Below, in pieces: positions 35,097 through 43,724 of a DNA stretch of 64,000 nt. This DNA is from an uncultured Bacteroidales bacterium. GTDB lineage: Bacteria > Bacteroidota > Bacteroidia > Bacteroidales > Bacteroidaceae. How positions within the stretch are numbered: the stretch's first letter is position 1; each line of letters opens with the position of its first letter. The stretch covers positions 61,009 through 125,008 of the forward strand of contig CACZJU010000014.1 of the NCBI GenBank assembly GCA_902781515.1, written 5' to 3'. The notes under the pieces are model-generated. The model worked only from the letters and a program-made list of their open reading frames with translations. It made no database searches and was not told the origin of the DNA. Made by a program: the position numbers and the translations under genes.

Positions 35097-36242
35097 TTAT
35101 TTATTATGGAGTCGTTTTAACATGAGTTGAGCAGCACGCATAGGTGCATCCGTTTCGCCAAGCCGGCTGACGACCTCATCGTAGCCCTTCATCATCTCCT
35201 CGCGGTCCTCGCCTCCAGGTAAGATGCGAACCAGTTCTTCGTAGGCATTGCGAGCTGACATGTCAACGCCCACAAGTTCCTTCACTACCTCGCGTCCGGC
35301 AACCAGATTCACCAGCGATATGTAACGGACTTTTATCAGGACAAAACGTAGGAAACGATAGAACCAAGCGGCATTAAGATAGTAGCAAACGACCTGCGGA
35401 ACACGGAAGAGAGCCGTTTCGAGGGTTGCAGTACCACTGGTGACCAAGGCTGCAACACTATGCTGCAGCACTCGGTAGGTCTGACCGTAAAGTACATGCA
35501 CAGAAGCACTGCATGTCCACTGGGCATAGTATTCGGCTTCAATATTCGGAGCCCCTGCCACAATTATCTGATATTTGTCGAGAAGCGGACGTACAGCCTC
35601 AATCATTCGCGATAGATTATCGCGTATCTCCTGTTTCCGACTACCTGCAAGTAGGGCTATAATAGGTCGCTCATCGAGGTTATTATCCACGATGAAACGG
35701 GTCAAATCTGCAGGATTCCTCTCCTGATAACTGGCAACCTCATCCAATGTGGGATTGCCAACATAGTCTATTTCGTAGCGATGGCGGTTCTGGAAGTATT
35801 CAACCTCAAAAGGCAGAATGGAATAAACTCGGTCAACATACCGCCGAATGGATTTCATTCGCCACTCCTTCCAAGCCCAAATCTTCGGAGATATGTAATA
35901 GAAAATCCGAATGCCAGGAGCATGAAGACGGATGAACTTAGCCATACCGAGATTGAAACCGGGGTAGTCGATGAGAATAAGCACGTCGGGCTTCCAGTCA
36001 AGAACATCCTGCCGGCATTCCTTCATTCCTTTCATTATAGCACGCAAATGCAGCAAAACAGGTACAAAACCCATATAGGCCAAACTGCTGTAATGACGCA
36101 CAAGCGTACCTCCCTCAGCCTTCATGAGGTCGCCACCTATGAATCGGAACTCTGCTTCTGCATCTTCGCGGAGCAAGGCCTTCATCAGATGAGAGGCATG
36201 GAGGTCGCCACTTGCCTCACCGGCTATCAGGTAGTACTTCAT
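35097..36242 (-). CDS. lpxB: Lipid-A-disaccharide synthase
   Basis: 381 residues, GT19 family. Joins UDP-2,3-diacylglucosamine and lipid X into the lipid A disaccharide at the inner membrane. KYYLIAGEASGDLHASHLMK opens the protein, with VLILIDYPGFNLGMAKFIR, YYISPKIWAWKEWRMKSIRR and the C-terminal nucleotide-binding region VTSGTATLETALFRVPQVVC. Downstream of surE with a 26-nt AAGAATT repeat between them. With lpxK at 60473-61585 it is one of two lipid A genes in the window. Confidence 0.96.
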   Translation of the reverse strand: MKYYLIAGEASGDLHASHLMKALLREDAEAEFRFIGGDLMKAEGGTLVRHYSSLAYMGFVPVLLHLRAIMKGMKECRQDVLDWKPDVLILIDYPGFNLGMAKFIRLHAPGIRIFYYISPKIWAWKEWRMKSIRRYVDRVYSILPFEVEYFQNRHRYEIDYVGNPTLDEVASYQERNPADLTRFIVDNNLDERPIIALLAGSRKQEIRDNLSRMIEAVRPLLDKYQIIVAGAPNIEAEYYAQWTCSASVHVLYGQTYRVLQHSVAALVTSGTATLETALFRVPQVVCYYLNAAWFYRFLRFVLIKVRYISLVNLVAGREVVKELVGVDMSARNAYEELVRILPGGEDREEMMKGYDEVVSRLGETDAPMRAAQLMLKRLHNK

Positions 36243-36246
36243 TGAA

Positions 36247-36275
36247 ATTAAGAATTAAGAATTAAGAATTAAGAG
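36247..36275. repeat. AAGAATT short tandem repeat
   Basis: Four 7-nt units between surE and lpxB. Confidence 0.85.
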
Positions 36276-37039
36276 TGGGAGGTTAGGGGGAAGAGGGAGT
36301 GTATTACCTCGTAGGCAGTCATATCGAGCTTGATGGGAGTAATGGCACCATATCCGTGGTCGAGTGCCCAGTAGTCAGTGTCTTCGTTGTGAGGTTCGAG
36401 ATTGAGGAAACGCCCTGTTAGCCAAAAGGCATTCATGCCTCGTGGATTATTAGCTGAAATCCATTCCTGTACCCATCGTCCACGTCCCATCCTGCTTACG
36501 CGCATTCCTGCCAGTTTCTCCACTTCAGGAAAGTTGACGTTGAGGCAGACATCCTGCTGTAATCCCTTCTCAAGAACAAAAGATGCAATGCGAAGTATCT
36601 CGTCGGCATAAGGGGTGAAGTCGCATCTGTGTTTCAGGGTACGTAGACTGTAGCCAATGGAGGGAATACCCTTCATGCAACCTTCTATTACAGCTCCCAT
36701 AGTACCGCTATAATGTATGCTGCAAGAGGCATTATCGCCATGATTGATGCCAGAGACTAGAAGGTCGGGCTGACGGGGACATACCTGTTCGAGTGCCAGT
36801 TTTACACAATCTACAGGACTACCCGAGCATTCGAAAACCTGCAAGCGGTTGTATTCCATATCAATACGTCTACGGAGTGTGATTGCCTGAGTAGAGGTGA
36901 TGGCACAGGCTGCTCCCGAACGAGCCGAATCAGGTGCCACCACAATGACTTCGCCGAGCTGTGTCATCAATTCTGCCAGCACGTTTATCCCCTGCGCAGA
37001 AACGCCATCATCGTTAGTTATCAGTATTAACTTCTTCAT
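36269..37039 (-). CDS. surE: 5'/3'-nucleotidase SurE
   Basis: 256 residues. Metal-dependent phosphatase of nucleoside monophosphates and short polyphosphates. Metal site ITNDDGVSAQGINVLAELM at the N-terminus (D-D pair), APDSARSGAACAITS, and SGINHGDNASCSIHYSGTMG, a full family signature. First gene of a leftward operon with lpxB and the macroglobulin-like gene. Minus-strand TACATTTG at 37063-37070 is a possible -7 box. Divergent from parA. Confidence 0.95.
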   Translation of the reverse strand: MKKLILITNDDGVSAQGINVLAELMTQLGEVIVVAPDSARSGAACAITSTQAITLRRRIDMEYNRLQVFECSGSPVDCVKLALEQVCPRQPDLLVSGINHGDNASCSIHYSGTMGAVIEGCMKGIPSIGYSLRTLKHRCDFTPYADEILRIASFVLEKGLQQDVCLNVNFPEVEKLAGMRVSRMGRGRWVQEWISANNPRGMNAFWLTGRFLNLEPHNEDTDYWALDHGYGAITPIKLDMTAYEVIHSLFPLTSHS

Positions 37040-37086
37040 TCATTATTCGATAAATTCGGATGCAAATGTAGTGAAAATGTGTTAAG

Positions 37087-37115
37087 TTATCAACAAAAAC
37101 ACCAAGTTATCAACA
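37087..37115. promoter_or_regulatory. Pair of DnaA-box-like sites between surE and parA
   Basis: TTATCAACA at 37087-37095 and again at 37107-37115, 20 nt apart and in the same orientation, within a wider AAGTTATCAACA direct repeat. They are one mismatch from the consensus TTATCCACA. They could bind DnaA or act as a ParA/ParB autoregulatory operator. Confidence 0.5.
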
Positions 37116-37166
37116 CTTAAGGCATTCTTTCTCCCCTAAAATGAGGATAAATAGCGAAATATTTCA

Positions 37167-37174
37167 TACCTTTG
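37167..37174 (+). promoter_or_regulatory. -7 box of parA
   Basis: TACCTTTG, 33 nt before the parA ATG. No clear -33 TTTG. Confidence 0.5.
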
Positions 37175-37206
37175 CGCGTGTTAGAAACCCCAAAAGTGTT
37201 AAGCTA

Positions 37207-37977
37207 ATGGCAAGAATCATAGCTTTAGCAAACCAAAAGGGCGGTGTTGGAAAGACCACCACCAGTATAAATCTGGCTGCATCGCTGGCCGCCCTTGAAA
37301 AGAAAGTTCTTCTTATTGATGCCGACCCGCAGGCCAACGCATCTTCAGGTGTAGGTGTGGACACAGCAAATGTGGACATTTCATTCTACGATTGTCTTGT
37401 AGAGAAAATTGACGTGCATGGAGCCATCTACACCACAGACATTGACGGTCTTGACGTAATAGCCTCGCACATCGACCTTGTTGGTGCAGAGGTGAACATG
37501 TTGCAACTGCCTAATCGAGAGAAAGTAGTGGCAGAAATGCTGAAACCTCTTCAGGACGAGTATGACTACATCCTGATAGACTGCTCGCCATCGCTTGGTC
37601 TGGTGACGGTAAATGCCCTTACGGCAGCCAATAGCGTCATCATTCCAGTGCAGTGCGAATACTTTGCTCTGGAAGGTCTGAGCAAATTGTTGAATACCAT
37701 CCGCATTATCAAGGCAAAGCTGAATCCCGGATTGGAAATAGAAGGTTTCCTGCTGACGATGTACGACAGCCGTCTGCGCCTTGCCAATCAAGTGTATGAC
37801 GAGGTTAAGCGCCACTTCCAGGAACTGGTATTCAAAACCGTAATCCAGCGCAATGTCAAACTGGGCGAAGCACCCGGACACGGTAAGCCCGTGATTCTCT
37901 ACGATGCCGACTCTACCGGAGCTCGTAACTATCTGGCATTGGCAGAAGAACTCATCGCCAAGAACGAAAAGAAGTAA
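37207..37977 (+). CDS. parA: Chromosome-partitioning ATPase ParA
   Basis: 256 residues. Deviant Walker [19 protein letters not shown] at residues 10-27, Walker A' [15 protein letters not shown], and Walker [12 protein letters not shown]. This is the Soj/ParA type without an N-terminal DNA-binding domain, as in chromosomal loci. The start is [13 protein letters not shown] at 37207; the longer frame runs back through the promoter. parB follows 5 bases after the stop. Confidence 0.95.
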   Translation: MARIIALANQKGGVGKTTTSINLAASLAALEKKVLLIDADPQANASSGVGVDTANVDISFYDCLVEKIDVHGAIYTTDIDGLDVIASHIDLVGAEVNMLQLPNREKVVAEMLKPLQDEYDYILIDCSPSLGLVTVNALTAANSVIIPVQCEYFALEGLSKLLNTIRIIKAKLNPGLEIEGFLLTMYDSRLRLANQVYDEVKRHFQELVFKTVIQRNVKLGEAPGHGKPVILYDADSTGARNYLALAEELIAKNEKK

Positions 37978-37982
37978 CAGAA

Positions 37983-38879
37983 ATGGCAGTACATAAGAAA
38001 TATCCCGCACTGGGCAGAGGACTCGATGCCCTGATACGTGCCGATGAAGTCCTCACAGGAGGCTCTTCGTCGATTAATGAAGTGAAGATTTCATCCATCA
38101 AGGCCAACCCCAACCAGCCTCGCCGCGAATTCGACGAGACCGCTTTGAAGGAGTTGTCGGACAGCATCCGCGAGATTGGCATTATACAGCCTATCACCGT
38201 TCGCGACATGGGCGACGGAACGTTTGTCATCATTGCCGGTGAACGCCGCTGGCGTGCCAGTCAAATGGCAGGTCTGACCACTATTCCAGCATACATCCGC
38301 ACCGTTGATGACGAAAACATGATGGAGATGGCTCTGGTGGAGAACATCCAGCGTGAAAACCTGAATTCAATGGAAATCGCCCTGGCTTATCAGCACCTCA
38401 TCGAGCAATACGACCTGACACAGGAACGACTGAGCGAACGCGTGGGTAAAAACCGTTCTACGGTAACGAACTATCTGCGCCTGCTGAAGTTGCCTGCACA
38501 GATTCAGATGGGTCTGAAGAACCGCAACATCGATATGGGACACGCTCGTGCACTACTGACACTCGACGACCCAGCCCTGCAGTTGAAGGTCTATGAGGAA
38601 ATACAGCGCACCGGAATGAGTGTTCGTAAGGTTGAGGAGGCAGTGAAGGAACTGTCACAAGGCGGTACCGTAAGCACAGCCGAAGGCCGCAAACTAAAAG
38701 GAAAGAGCGCAGCCTCAACAACAGAATATACTACATTGAAGAATGCTCTGTCTGCGCTTTTCAGCACGAAGGTTCAGTTGACATGTAGCGACAAGGGAAA
38801 GGGAAAGATTACCATACCTTTTGCCAACGAAACTGAACTGGAACGTATCATCGAATTACTTGACCGCCTGAAGAATTGA
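37983..38879 (+). CDS. parB: Chromosome-partitioning protein ParB
   Basis: 298 residues. Binds parS DNA and acts as a CTP-dependent clamp. Opening KKYPALGRGLDALI, N-terminal CTPase domain with GERRWRASQMAG (the GERRxRA CTP-binding motif) and ALVENIQRENLNSMEIALAY, HTH region RVGKNRSTVTNYLRLLKLP, and a C-terminal dimerisation domain (TELERIIELLDRLKN). I could not find a consensus parS by eye in the window. Confidence 0.96.
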   Translation: MAVHKKYPALGRGLDALIRADEVLTGGSSSINEVKISSIKANPNQPRREFDETALKELSDSIREIGIIQPITVRDMGDGTFVIIAGERRWRASQMAGLTTIPAYIRTVDDENMMEMALVENIQRENLNSMEIALAYQHLIEQYDLTQERLSERVGKNRSTVTNYLRLLKLPAQIQMGLKNRNIDMGHARALLTLDDPALQLKVYEEIQRTGMSVRKVEEAVKELSQGGTVSTAEGRKLKGKSAASTTEYTTLKNALSALFSTKVQLTCSDKGKGKITIPFANETELERIIELLDRLKN

Positions 38880-39601
38880 GACACCGCAACACGACATACC
38901 ACCTTTGTGTAGTCGTGCTGACGGCGTTGCTGGGCATCGGCGAAGTGTCGGCACAGGAACGTGTCGACAGCCTTTGTTCAGATTCTCTTCCACCCTTGGA
39001 TTCACTGGTCGCGGTGGTTGAAGCACCGTTGGACACAATGGTTGCCGATTCTTTGTTGAAGAAGCAGGGAACCGCCAAAAGGAAATCGCACAATAACTTC
39101 AAACCCGACCCCATCCGCGCTATGTGGCTGGCACTTGTGCTACCTGGCGGCGGACAGATCTATAATCGCAAGTTCTGGAAACTGCCGATAATCTACGGAG
39201 GATTCCTCGGTTGCGCCTATGCCTTGACATGGAACAACCAGATGCTACGCGACTATTCCCAAGCCTACATAGACATCATGGACGACGACCCGAACACCAA
39301 AAGCTACGAGAACATGTTGCCCATGGGCTACGACATAACAGGAAAGGAAGACAGATTCAAGACAATCTTCAAGAACAAGAAAGACCACTTCCGCAAGTAT
39401 CGCGACATGAGCATCTTTGCCTTTGCGGGTGTCTATCTGATATCCGTCATCGATGCCTTCGTGGATGCCGAGCTCTCGACATTCGACATCAGTCGCGATC
39501 TGACTTTGCACTTCGAGCCAGCAATCATCGACACTGGCGTGCCAACCATGCGTCATCAGCATCAGAAGTCGTATGGACTGTCGTGCAACATCAATTTCTA
39601 A
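38876..39601 (+). CDS. DUF5683 envelope protein
   Basis: 241 residues. Signal peptide-like start (TTYHLCVVVLTALLGIGEVS AQ), a Ser/Leu/Asp-rich linker, then the DUF5683 core: DPIRAMWLALVLPGGGQIYN, FWKLPIIYGGFLGCAYAL, and FAGVYLISVIDAFVDAELS, i.e. two or three membrane helices around a Gly-rich loop. Start TTG at 38876 overlaps the parB stop. The function is unknown; it is regularly found with parAB and a lytic transglycosylase in Bacteroidota. Confidence 0.85.
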   Translation: MRHRNTTYHLCVVVLTALLGIGEVSAQERVDSLCSDSLPPLDSLVAVVEAPLDTMVADSLLKKQGTAKRKSHNNFKPDPIRAMWLALVLPGGGQIYNRKFWKLPIIYGGFLGCAYALTWNNQMLRDYSQAYIDIMDDDPNTKSYENMLPMGYDITGKEDRFKTIFKNKKDHFRKYRDMSIFAFAGVYLISVIDAFVDAELSTFDISRDLTLHFEPAIIDTGVPTMRHQHQKSYGLSCNINF

Positions 39602-39614
39602 ACACTTAGAACGT

Positions 39615-40895
39615 ATGAATATTTTAAGATATATAGCCATAGGATTTTGCCTGACGATGTTGGGCACGAACGCTATGGCCCAACAGGAAGAAATCATCAT
39701 TCACAACGATTCCACCGGCGAGGATGAGGAAATCGTGCTGCCAGAGGGAATGACAAGTCGCGAACTGGACAGTCTTCTGAATGAATGGAATGCCCGCAAC
39801 TATCTGACATTCGACGAGAACTGCGAGACAAACAACGAGAACCCCACATACGAGAAGGAGGAATACATAAACCGACTGGCCCACCTGCCAAATGTAATTG
39901 AGATGCCGTACAACGAGGTTGTGCAGAAATTCATCGACCAGTACAGCAACCGTTGGCGTCGCTCTATAGCAGTGATGCTGGGAGCCAGCAATTTCTATTT
40001 CCCACTATTCGAGGATGCCCTTGAGAGTTATCAGATACCCCTTGAATTGAAGTATCTGCCCATCATCGAGAGTGCATTGAATCCCAGCGCTACCAGTCGT
40101 GTGGGAGCTGCAGGCCTTTGGCAGTTCATGCCCACCACCGGCAAGCAATATGGACTGGAAGTGACAAGTCTCATCGACGAGCGTCGCGACCCAATCAAGG
40201 CTACCTACGCTGCAGCCCATTACCTGAAGGACCTCCACGACATCTTCGGTGACTGGACACTGGCTATTGCTTCATACAACTGCGGACCGGCAAATGTATC
40301 GAAAGCCATCAAGCGTGCTGGAGGGGTCACAGACTACTGGACCATTTATCCCTATCTTCCTGCCGAAACTCGTGGCTATGTGCCGGCATTCATCGCTGCA
40401 AACTACATTATGACATATTACTGCGAACACAATATCTGTCCCGTTAACACACGCCTGCCGGTAAATACCGATACCATAATGGTCAGTCGCGATGTGCGTT
40501 TCGAGCAGATAAGCGAACTTTGTGGTGTAAGTATGGATGAGCTGAAGGCTCTGAATCCTCAGTATCGCACATCGCTCATTCCGGGCGAAACTCGTCCGAT
40601 GACACTGCGTATGAGGGCTGAAACCATCAGCGCCTTCATAGAGGCTGGAGATTCTGTTTATACACATCGTGCCAGCGAACTGTTCAGCAAGCGAGAAAAG
40701 GAAGTGGCAATGGTTGATGCAGGTCAGCAGACAGGCCGTAGTTCACGCAGTCGTGGCAAGACTGTAATCGTGAGGGCTGGCGACACTTTAGGCTCCATCG
40801 CCCGTCGCAACCACACCAGCGTGGCACAGTTGCGCCGACTCAATGGAATACGTGGCAACACCATTCGTTCCGGTCAGAGACTGAGAGTGAATTGA
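39615..40895 (+). CDS. MltD-like lytic transglycosylase with LysM
   Basis: 426 residues. Signal peptide NILRYIAIGFCLTMLGTNAM, then a family 1 SLT catalytic domain (about 100-270) with the catalytic Glu in PIIESALNPSATSRVGAAGL at about residue 151 and WQFMPTTGKQYGLEV. A LysM-like segment lies around 295-345 and a clear LysM at the C-terminus (VRAGDTLGSIARRNHTSVAQ). Cuts peptidoglycan glycan strands in the periplasm. ATG 39615 chosen because it starts the signal peptide and lies after the DUF5683 stop. Confidence 0.92.
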   Translation: MNILRYIAIGFCLTMLGTNAMAQQEEIIIHNDSTGEDEEIVLPEGMTSRELDSLLNEWNARNYLTFDENCETNNENPTYEKEEYINRLAHLPNVIEMPYNEVVQKFIDQYSNRWRRSIAVMLGASNFYFPLFEDALESYQIPLELKYLPIIESALNPSATSRVGAAGLWQFMPTTGKQYGLEVTSLIDERRDPIKATYAAAHYLKDLHDIFGDWTLAIASYNCGPANVSKAIKRAGGVTDYWTIYPYLPAETRGYVPAFIAANYIMTYYCEHNICPVNTRLPVNTDTIMVSRDVRFEQISELCGVSMDELKALNPQYRTSLIPGETRPMTLRMRAETISAFIEAGDSVYTHRASELFSKREKEVAMVDAGQQTGRSSRSRGKTVIVRAGDTLGSIARRNHTSVAQLRRLNGIRGNTIRSGQRLRVN

Positions 40896-40928
40896 GGATG
40901 AAGGGTTAAGAATTAAGAGTGAAGGATT

Positions 40929-43172
40929 ATGGACGAGCAAGAGAAATTGAGAAATCAAGATGACGAGCGCATGGTGGACGAAGCGTTCCAGCGCCTGTTG
41001 AATACCTATTTGAAGAGTCATCACAGAAAGAAGGTCGAACTCATCACCAAGGCCTTCAATTTTGCCCGCCGTGCCCATGATGGGGTGCGACGCCTCTCTG
41101 GCGAGCCATACATTATGCACCCCATTGCCGTAGCTCAGATTGTGAGCGAAGAAATAGGTTTGGGCAGCACCAGCATCTGTTCGGCACTCCTCCACGATGT
41201 TGTCGAAGACACCGATTATACCGTAGAGGACATCGAGAACATCTTCGGACCGAAGATTGCGCAGATTGTTGATGGATTGACTAAGATATCGGGCGGAATA
41301 TTCGGCGACAAAACATCGGCACAGATAGAGAACTTCAAGAAACTGCTGCTGACAATGAGCGACGACATCCGAGTTATCCTCATCAAGATTGCCGACCGCC
41401 TGCACAATATGCGAACCCTTGGCAGTCAGCCTGCTCACAAACAATACAAAATTGCCGGTGAAACACTGAACATATATGCTCCGCTAGCTTACCGACTTGG
41501 ACTCAACAAGATAAAGGAAGAACTGGAGGACCTGAGCTTTAGCTACGAACACCCTGAGGAGTGTGCCCTCATTCGTCAGCGACTGGATGAGATAGACAGC
41601 AACCTGAAGAATATCTACGAGGACTTCATCACCCCTATGCGTGCCGAACTCGACAAACATGGTATCGATTACACCATAAAGGCCCGCATCAAACGTCCCT
41701 ACTCGATATGGAAAAAGATGCAGACAAAGCACGTGTCGTTCGAGGATGTCTATGACATTCTAGCAGTACGCATCATCTTCCGTCCCAAAAACATCGATGA
41801 TGAAGTAGCCGAATGTCTTCAAATCTATGGCTACATTACCAAAGGTTACACTCCCCACCCTGAACGCTTCCGCGACTGGCTTAACCACCCTAAGGCCAAT
41901 GGCTACAAGGCTCTACACACAACACTCATGAGCCACGTGGGAAAATGGATTGAGGTACAGATACGAAGCGAGCGCATGGACGAGATTGCTGAACAAGGGT
42001 TTGCCGCTCACTGGAAATACAAGGACGGTGAGAAGACCTCTGAGGAAAGCGAAACGGAACTTGACAAATGGCTTAAGACCATCAAGGAGATTCTCGACGA
42101 CCCCCAGCCCAGTGGCATGGACTTCCTCGACACCATAAAGCTTAACCTCTATAGCACAGAGCTGTTTGTGCTTACCCCGAAGGGCGAAGTGCGCAAGATG
42201 CCTGCCGGTTCAACGGCTCTCGACTTCGCATTCACAGTCCACACCGTAGTGGGCACTCACTGCATCGGAGCCAAGGTTAACCACACGCTCGTACCCCTGA
42301 ACTACGTGTTACGAGGTGGCGACCAAATAGAGATACTTACCAGTAAGGAATCACAAGTTCGCCGCGAGTGGCTGAAATTCGCCACCACTGGAAAGGCACA
42401 GAACAAGATTCAGACCTACCTGCGACGCGAAGACCGCGAACGTCAACGTGAAGGCGAGAAAATACTGACAGAGTTCCTTGAGCAAGCAGACATGGAACTT
42501 AGCAGTCTTGTAGCCGACAAACTTTGTGCTCTTCACGAACTGCCGACACGCGAAGAACTGTACATCGCCATCGGTCGTGGTCTCATAAACCTTGGTCCCG
42601 ACGACCTTGCAAGCCTGCGTCATCCAAAGGAAAAACGACAGTGGAGTAAATTTATCCCATTTATCAAACGCGGTTCCAAGAACGCACCTGCAACCAAAGA
42701 AGAGGAATCAGGAAAAATCGACCGCAAGAAAGTACTGGTGCTCGACGAGGAAACTATCAGTCGCTACACCCTATGCCCATTGTGTCACCCCATACCTGGC
42801 GACGATGTATTGGGACACATGGATAAACGTGGAAAAATCACCATCCACAAGCGCCAATGCACTGATGCCGACCGTCTGAAGATGGCCGACGGCAACCACC
42901 TTCTCGCCGTAAAGTGGAACATGCACAAGAAACTCCACTTCCCAACCATCATCCGCGTCGATGGTATTGATGGTGTGGGTGTACTTATGAGCATCGCCAC
43001 AGTGCTCTCGCAGCAGCATAGCATCAATATGCGCAGCCTCAACATCGAGGCTCGCGACGGAATTTTCCACGGCGACATTAATCTTGAGGTCCACGATGTT
43101 GATGAACTTCGCAAAATCTGCAACGACCTGAAACGCCTCGAACACATCAAGTCCGTCACCCGCATCTCCTGA
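40929..43172 (+). CDS. Bifunctional (p)ppGpp synthetase/hydrolase, RelA/SpoT
   Basis: 747 residues, long RSH. N-terminal HD hydrolase domain (ALLHDVVEDTDYTVEDIENI at about residue 85; intact His and Asp), synthetase domain with KRPYSIWKKMQTKHVSFEDV, TGS domain at about 410 (VLTPKGEVRKMPAGSTALDF), and a C-terminal ACT domain (from about 670, IIRVDGIDGVGVLMSIATVL). Both catalytic halves look intact, so it should make and degrade the alarmone. Preceded by a GAAGGGTTAAGAATTAAGAG repeat-like spacer. Terminator at 43226-43247. Confidence 0.94.
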   Translation: MDEQEKLRNQDDERMVDEAFQRLLNTYLKSHHRKKVELITKAFNFARRAHDGVRRLSGEPYIMHPIAVAQIVSEEIGLGSTSICSALLHDVVEDTDYTVEDIENIFGPKIAQIVDGLTKISGGIFGDKTSAQIENFKKLLLTMSDDIRVILIKIADRLHNMRTLGSQPAHKQYKIAGETLNIYAPLAYRLGLNKIKEELEDLSFSYEHPEECALIRQRLDEIDSNLKNIYEDFITPMRAELDKHGIDYTIKARIKRPYSIWKKMQTKHVSFEDVYDILAVRIIFRPKNIDDEVAECLQIYGYITKGYTPHPERFRDWLNHPKANGYKALHTTLMSHVGKWIEVQIRSERMDEIAEQGFAAHWKYKDGEKTSEESETELDKWLKTIKEILDDPQPSGMDFLDTIKLNLYSTELFVLTPKGEVRKMPAGSTALDFAFTVHTVVGTHCIGAKVNHTLVPLNYVLRGGDQIEILTSKESQVRREWLKFATTGKAQNKIQTYLRREDRERQREGEKILTEFLEQADMELSSLVADKLCALHELPTREELYIAIGRGLINLGPDDLASLRHPKEKRQWSKFIPFIKRGSKNAPATKEEESGKIDRKKVLVLDEETISRYTLCPLCHPIPGDDVLGHMDKRGKITIHKRQCTDADRLKMADGNHLLAVKWNMHKKLHFPTIIRVDGIDGVGVLMSIATVLSQQHSINMRSLNIEARDGIFHGDINLEVHDVDELRKICNDLKRLEHIKSVTRIS

Positions 43173-43225
43173 CCCCACCCCTACCTCTATATTATACACG
43201 CGCGCGAACCTAACAACAATAAAAA

Positions 43226-43255
43226 ACGGAGCCTCTTGGGGCTCCGTTATACTTT
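43226..43255. terminator. Bidirectional terminator between rsh and merR
   Basis: Stem ACGGAGCC (43226-43233)/GGCTCCGT (43240-43247). A-rich on the left and T-rich on the right, so it can stop both convergent transcripts. Confidence 0.85.
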
Positions 43256-43270
43256 TCGAAAAAACAGATA

Positions 43271-43618
43271 TTAGACGAGTGCTTCAAGTTCGTGCTTAAA
43301 ACTCACCAGTTCGGCACGAACTGCCTGCAGACGGTTGATGAGGTCTGTGGTCGAGTTCTCACCATCGCGATTCTTGGCAATAGCCTCACGGGCAGCGGCA
43401 AGTTTCATGCCACGCACCTTCACCATATTGTGAATGACGCGAATCTCCTCAATGTCATCACGGGAATACTGACGCACATTTCGTCCGCTCTTTCGCGGTT
43501 GAATGGTGGGAAATTCTTTTTCCCAATAGCGCAGCAACGTCTCGCTGACGTCGAACATCTGGGCAACCTCGCTGATTGAATAGTAGGTTTTCAGGGTCTT
43601 TTGCGGATTGTATGCCAT
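43271..43618 (-). CDS. MerR-family transcriptional regulator
   Basis: 115 residues. Winged HTH of the MerR type: YYSISEVAQMFDVSETLLRY followed by WEKEFPTIQPRKSGRNVRQY and SRDDIEEIRVIHNMVKVRGM, then a short helical tail (INRLQAVRAELVSFKHELEA). There is no effector-binding domain or Cys cluster, so the ligand is unknown. The start at MAYNPQKTL (43618) excludes a leader that reads repeat DNA. Divergent from alaS; minus-strand TATCTTTG at 43641-43648. Confidence 0.9.
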   Translation of the reverse strand: MAYNPQKTLKTYYSISEVAQMFDVSETLLRYWEKEFPTIQPRKSGRNVRQYSRDDIEEIRVIHNMVKVRGMKLAAAREAIAKNRDGENSTTDLINRLQAVRAELVSFKHELEALV

Positions 43619-43654
43619 AACTGTATTGTATCTTCGGACACAAAGATACAAAAC

Positions 43655-43686
43655 AATTGACAATTGACAATTGATAATTGACAATT
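43655..43686. repeat. CAATTGACAATTGATAATTGACAATT tandem repeat
   Basis: About 10-nt units lying exactly where the alaS -33 element would be. Confidence 0.8.
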
Positions 43687-43692
43687 ATTTTG

Positions 43693-43700
43693 TAATTTTG
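43693..43700 (+). promoter_or_regulatory. -7 box of alaS
   Basis: TAATTTTG, 24 nt before the alaS ATG. The -33 region is occupied by the tandem repeat. Confidence 0.6.
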
Positions 43701-43724
43701 CACGCAAATTAAAAAAATAAACCT

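Noticed and set aside
37983-38879. parS site close to parB
   Set aside because: No 16-mer resembling TGTTnCACGTGnAACA was noticed near parAB; a computational search of the window is needed to be certain.
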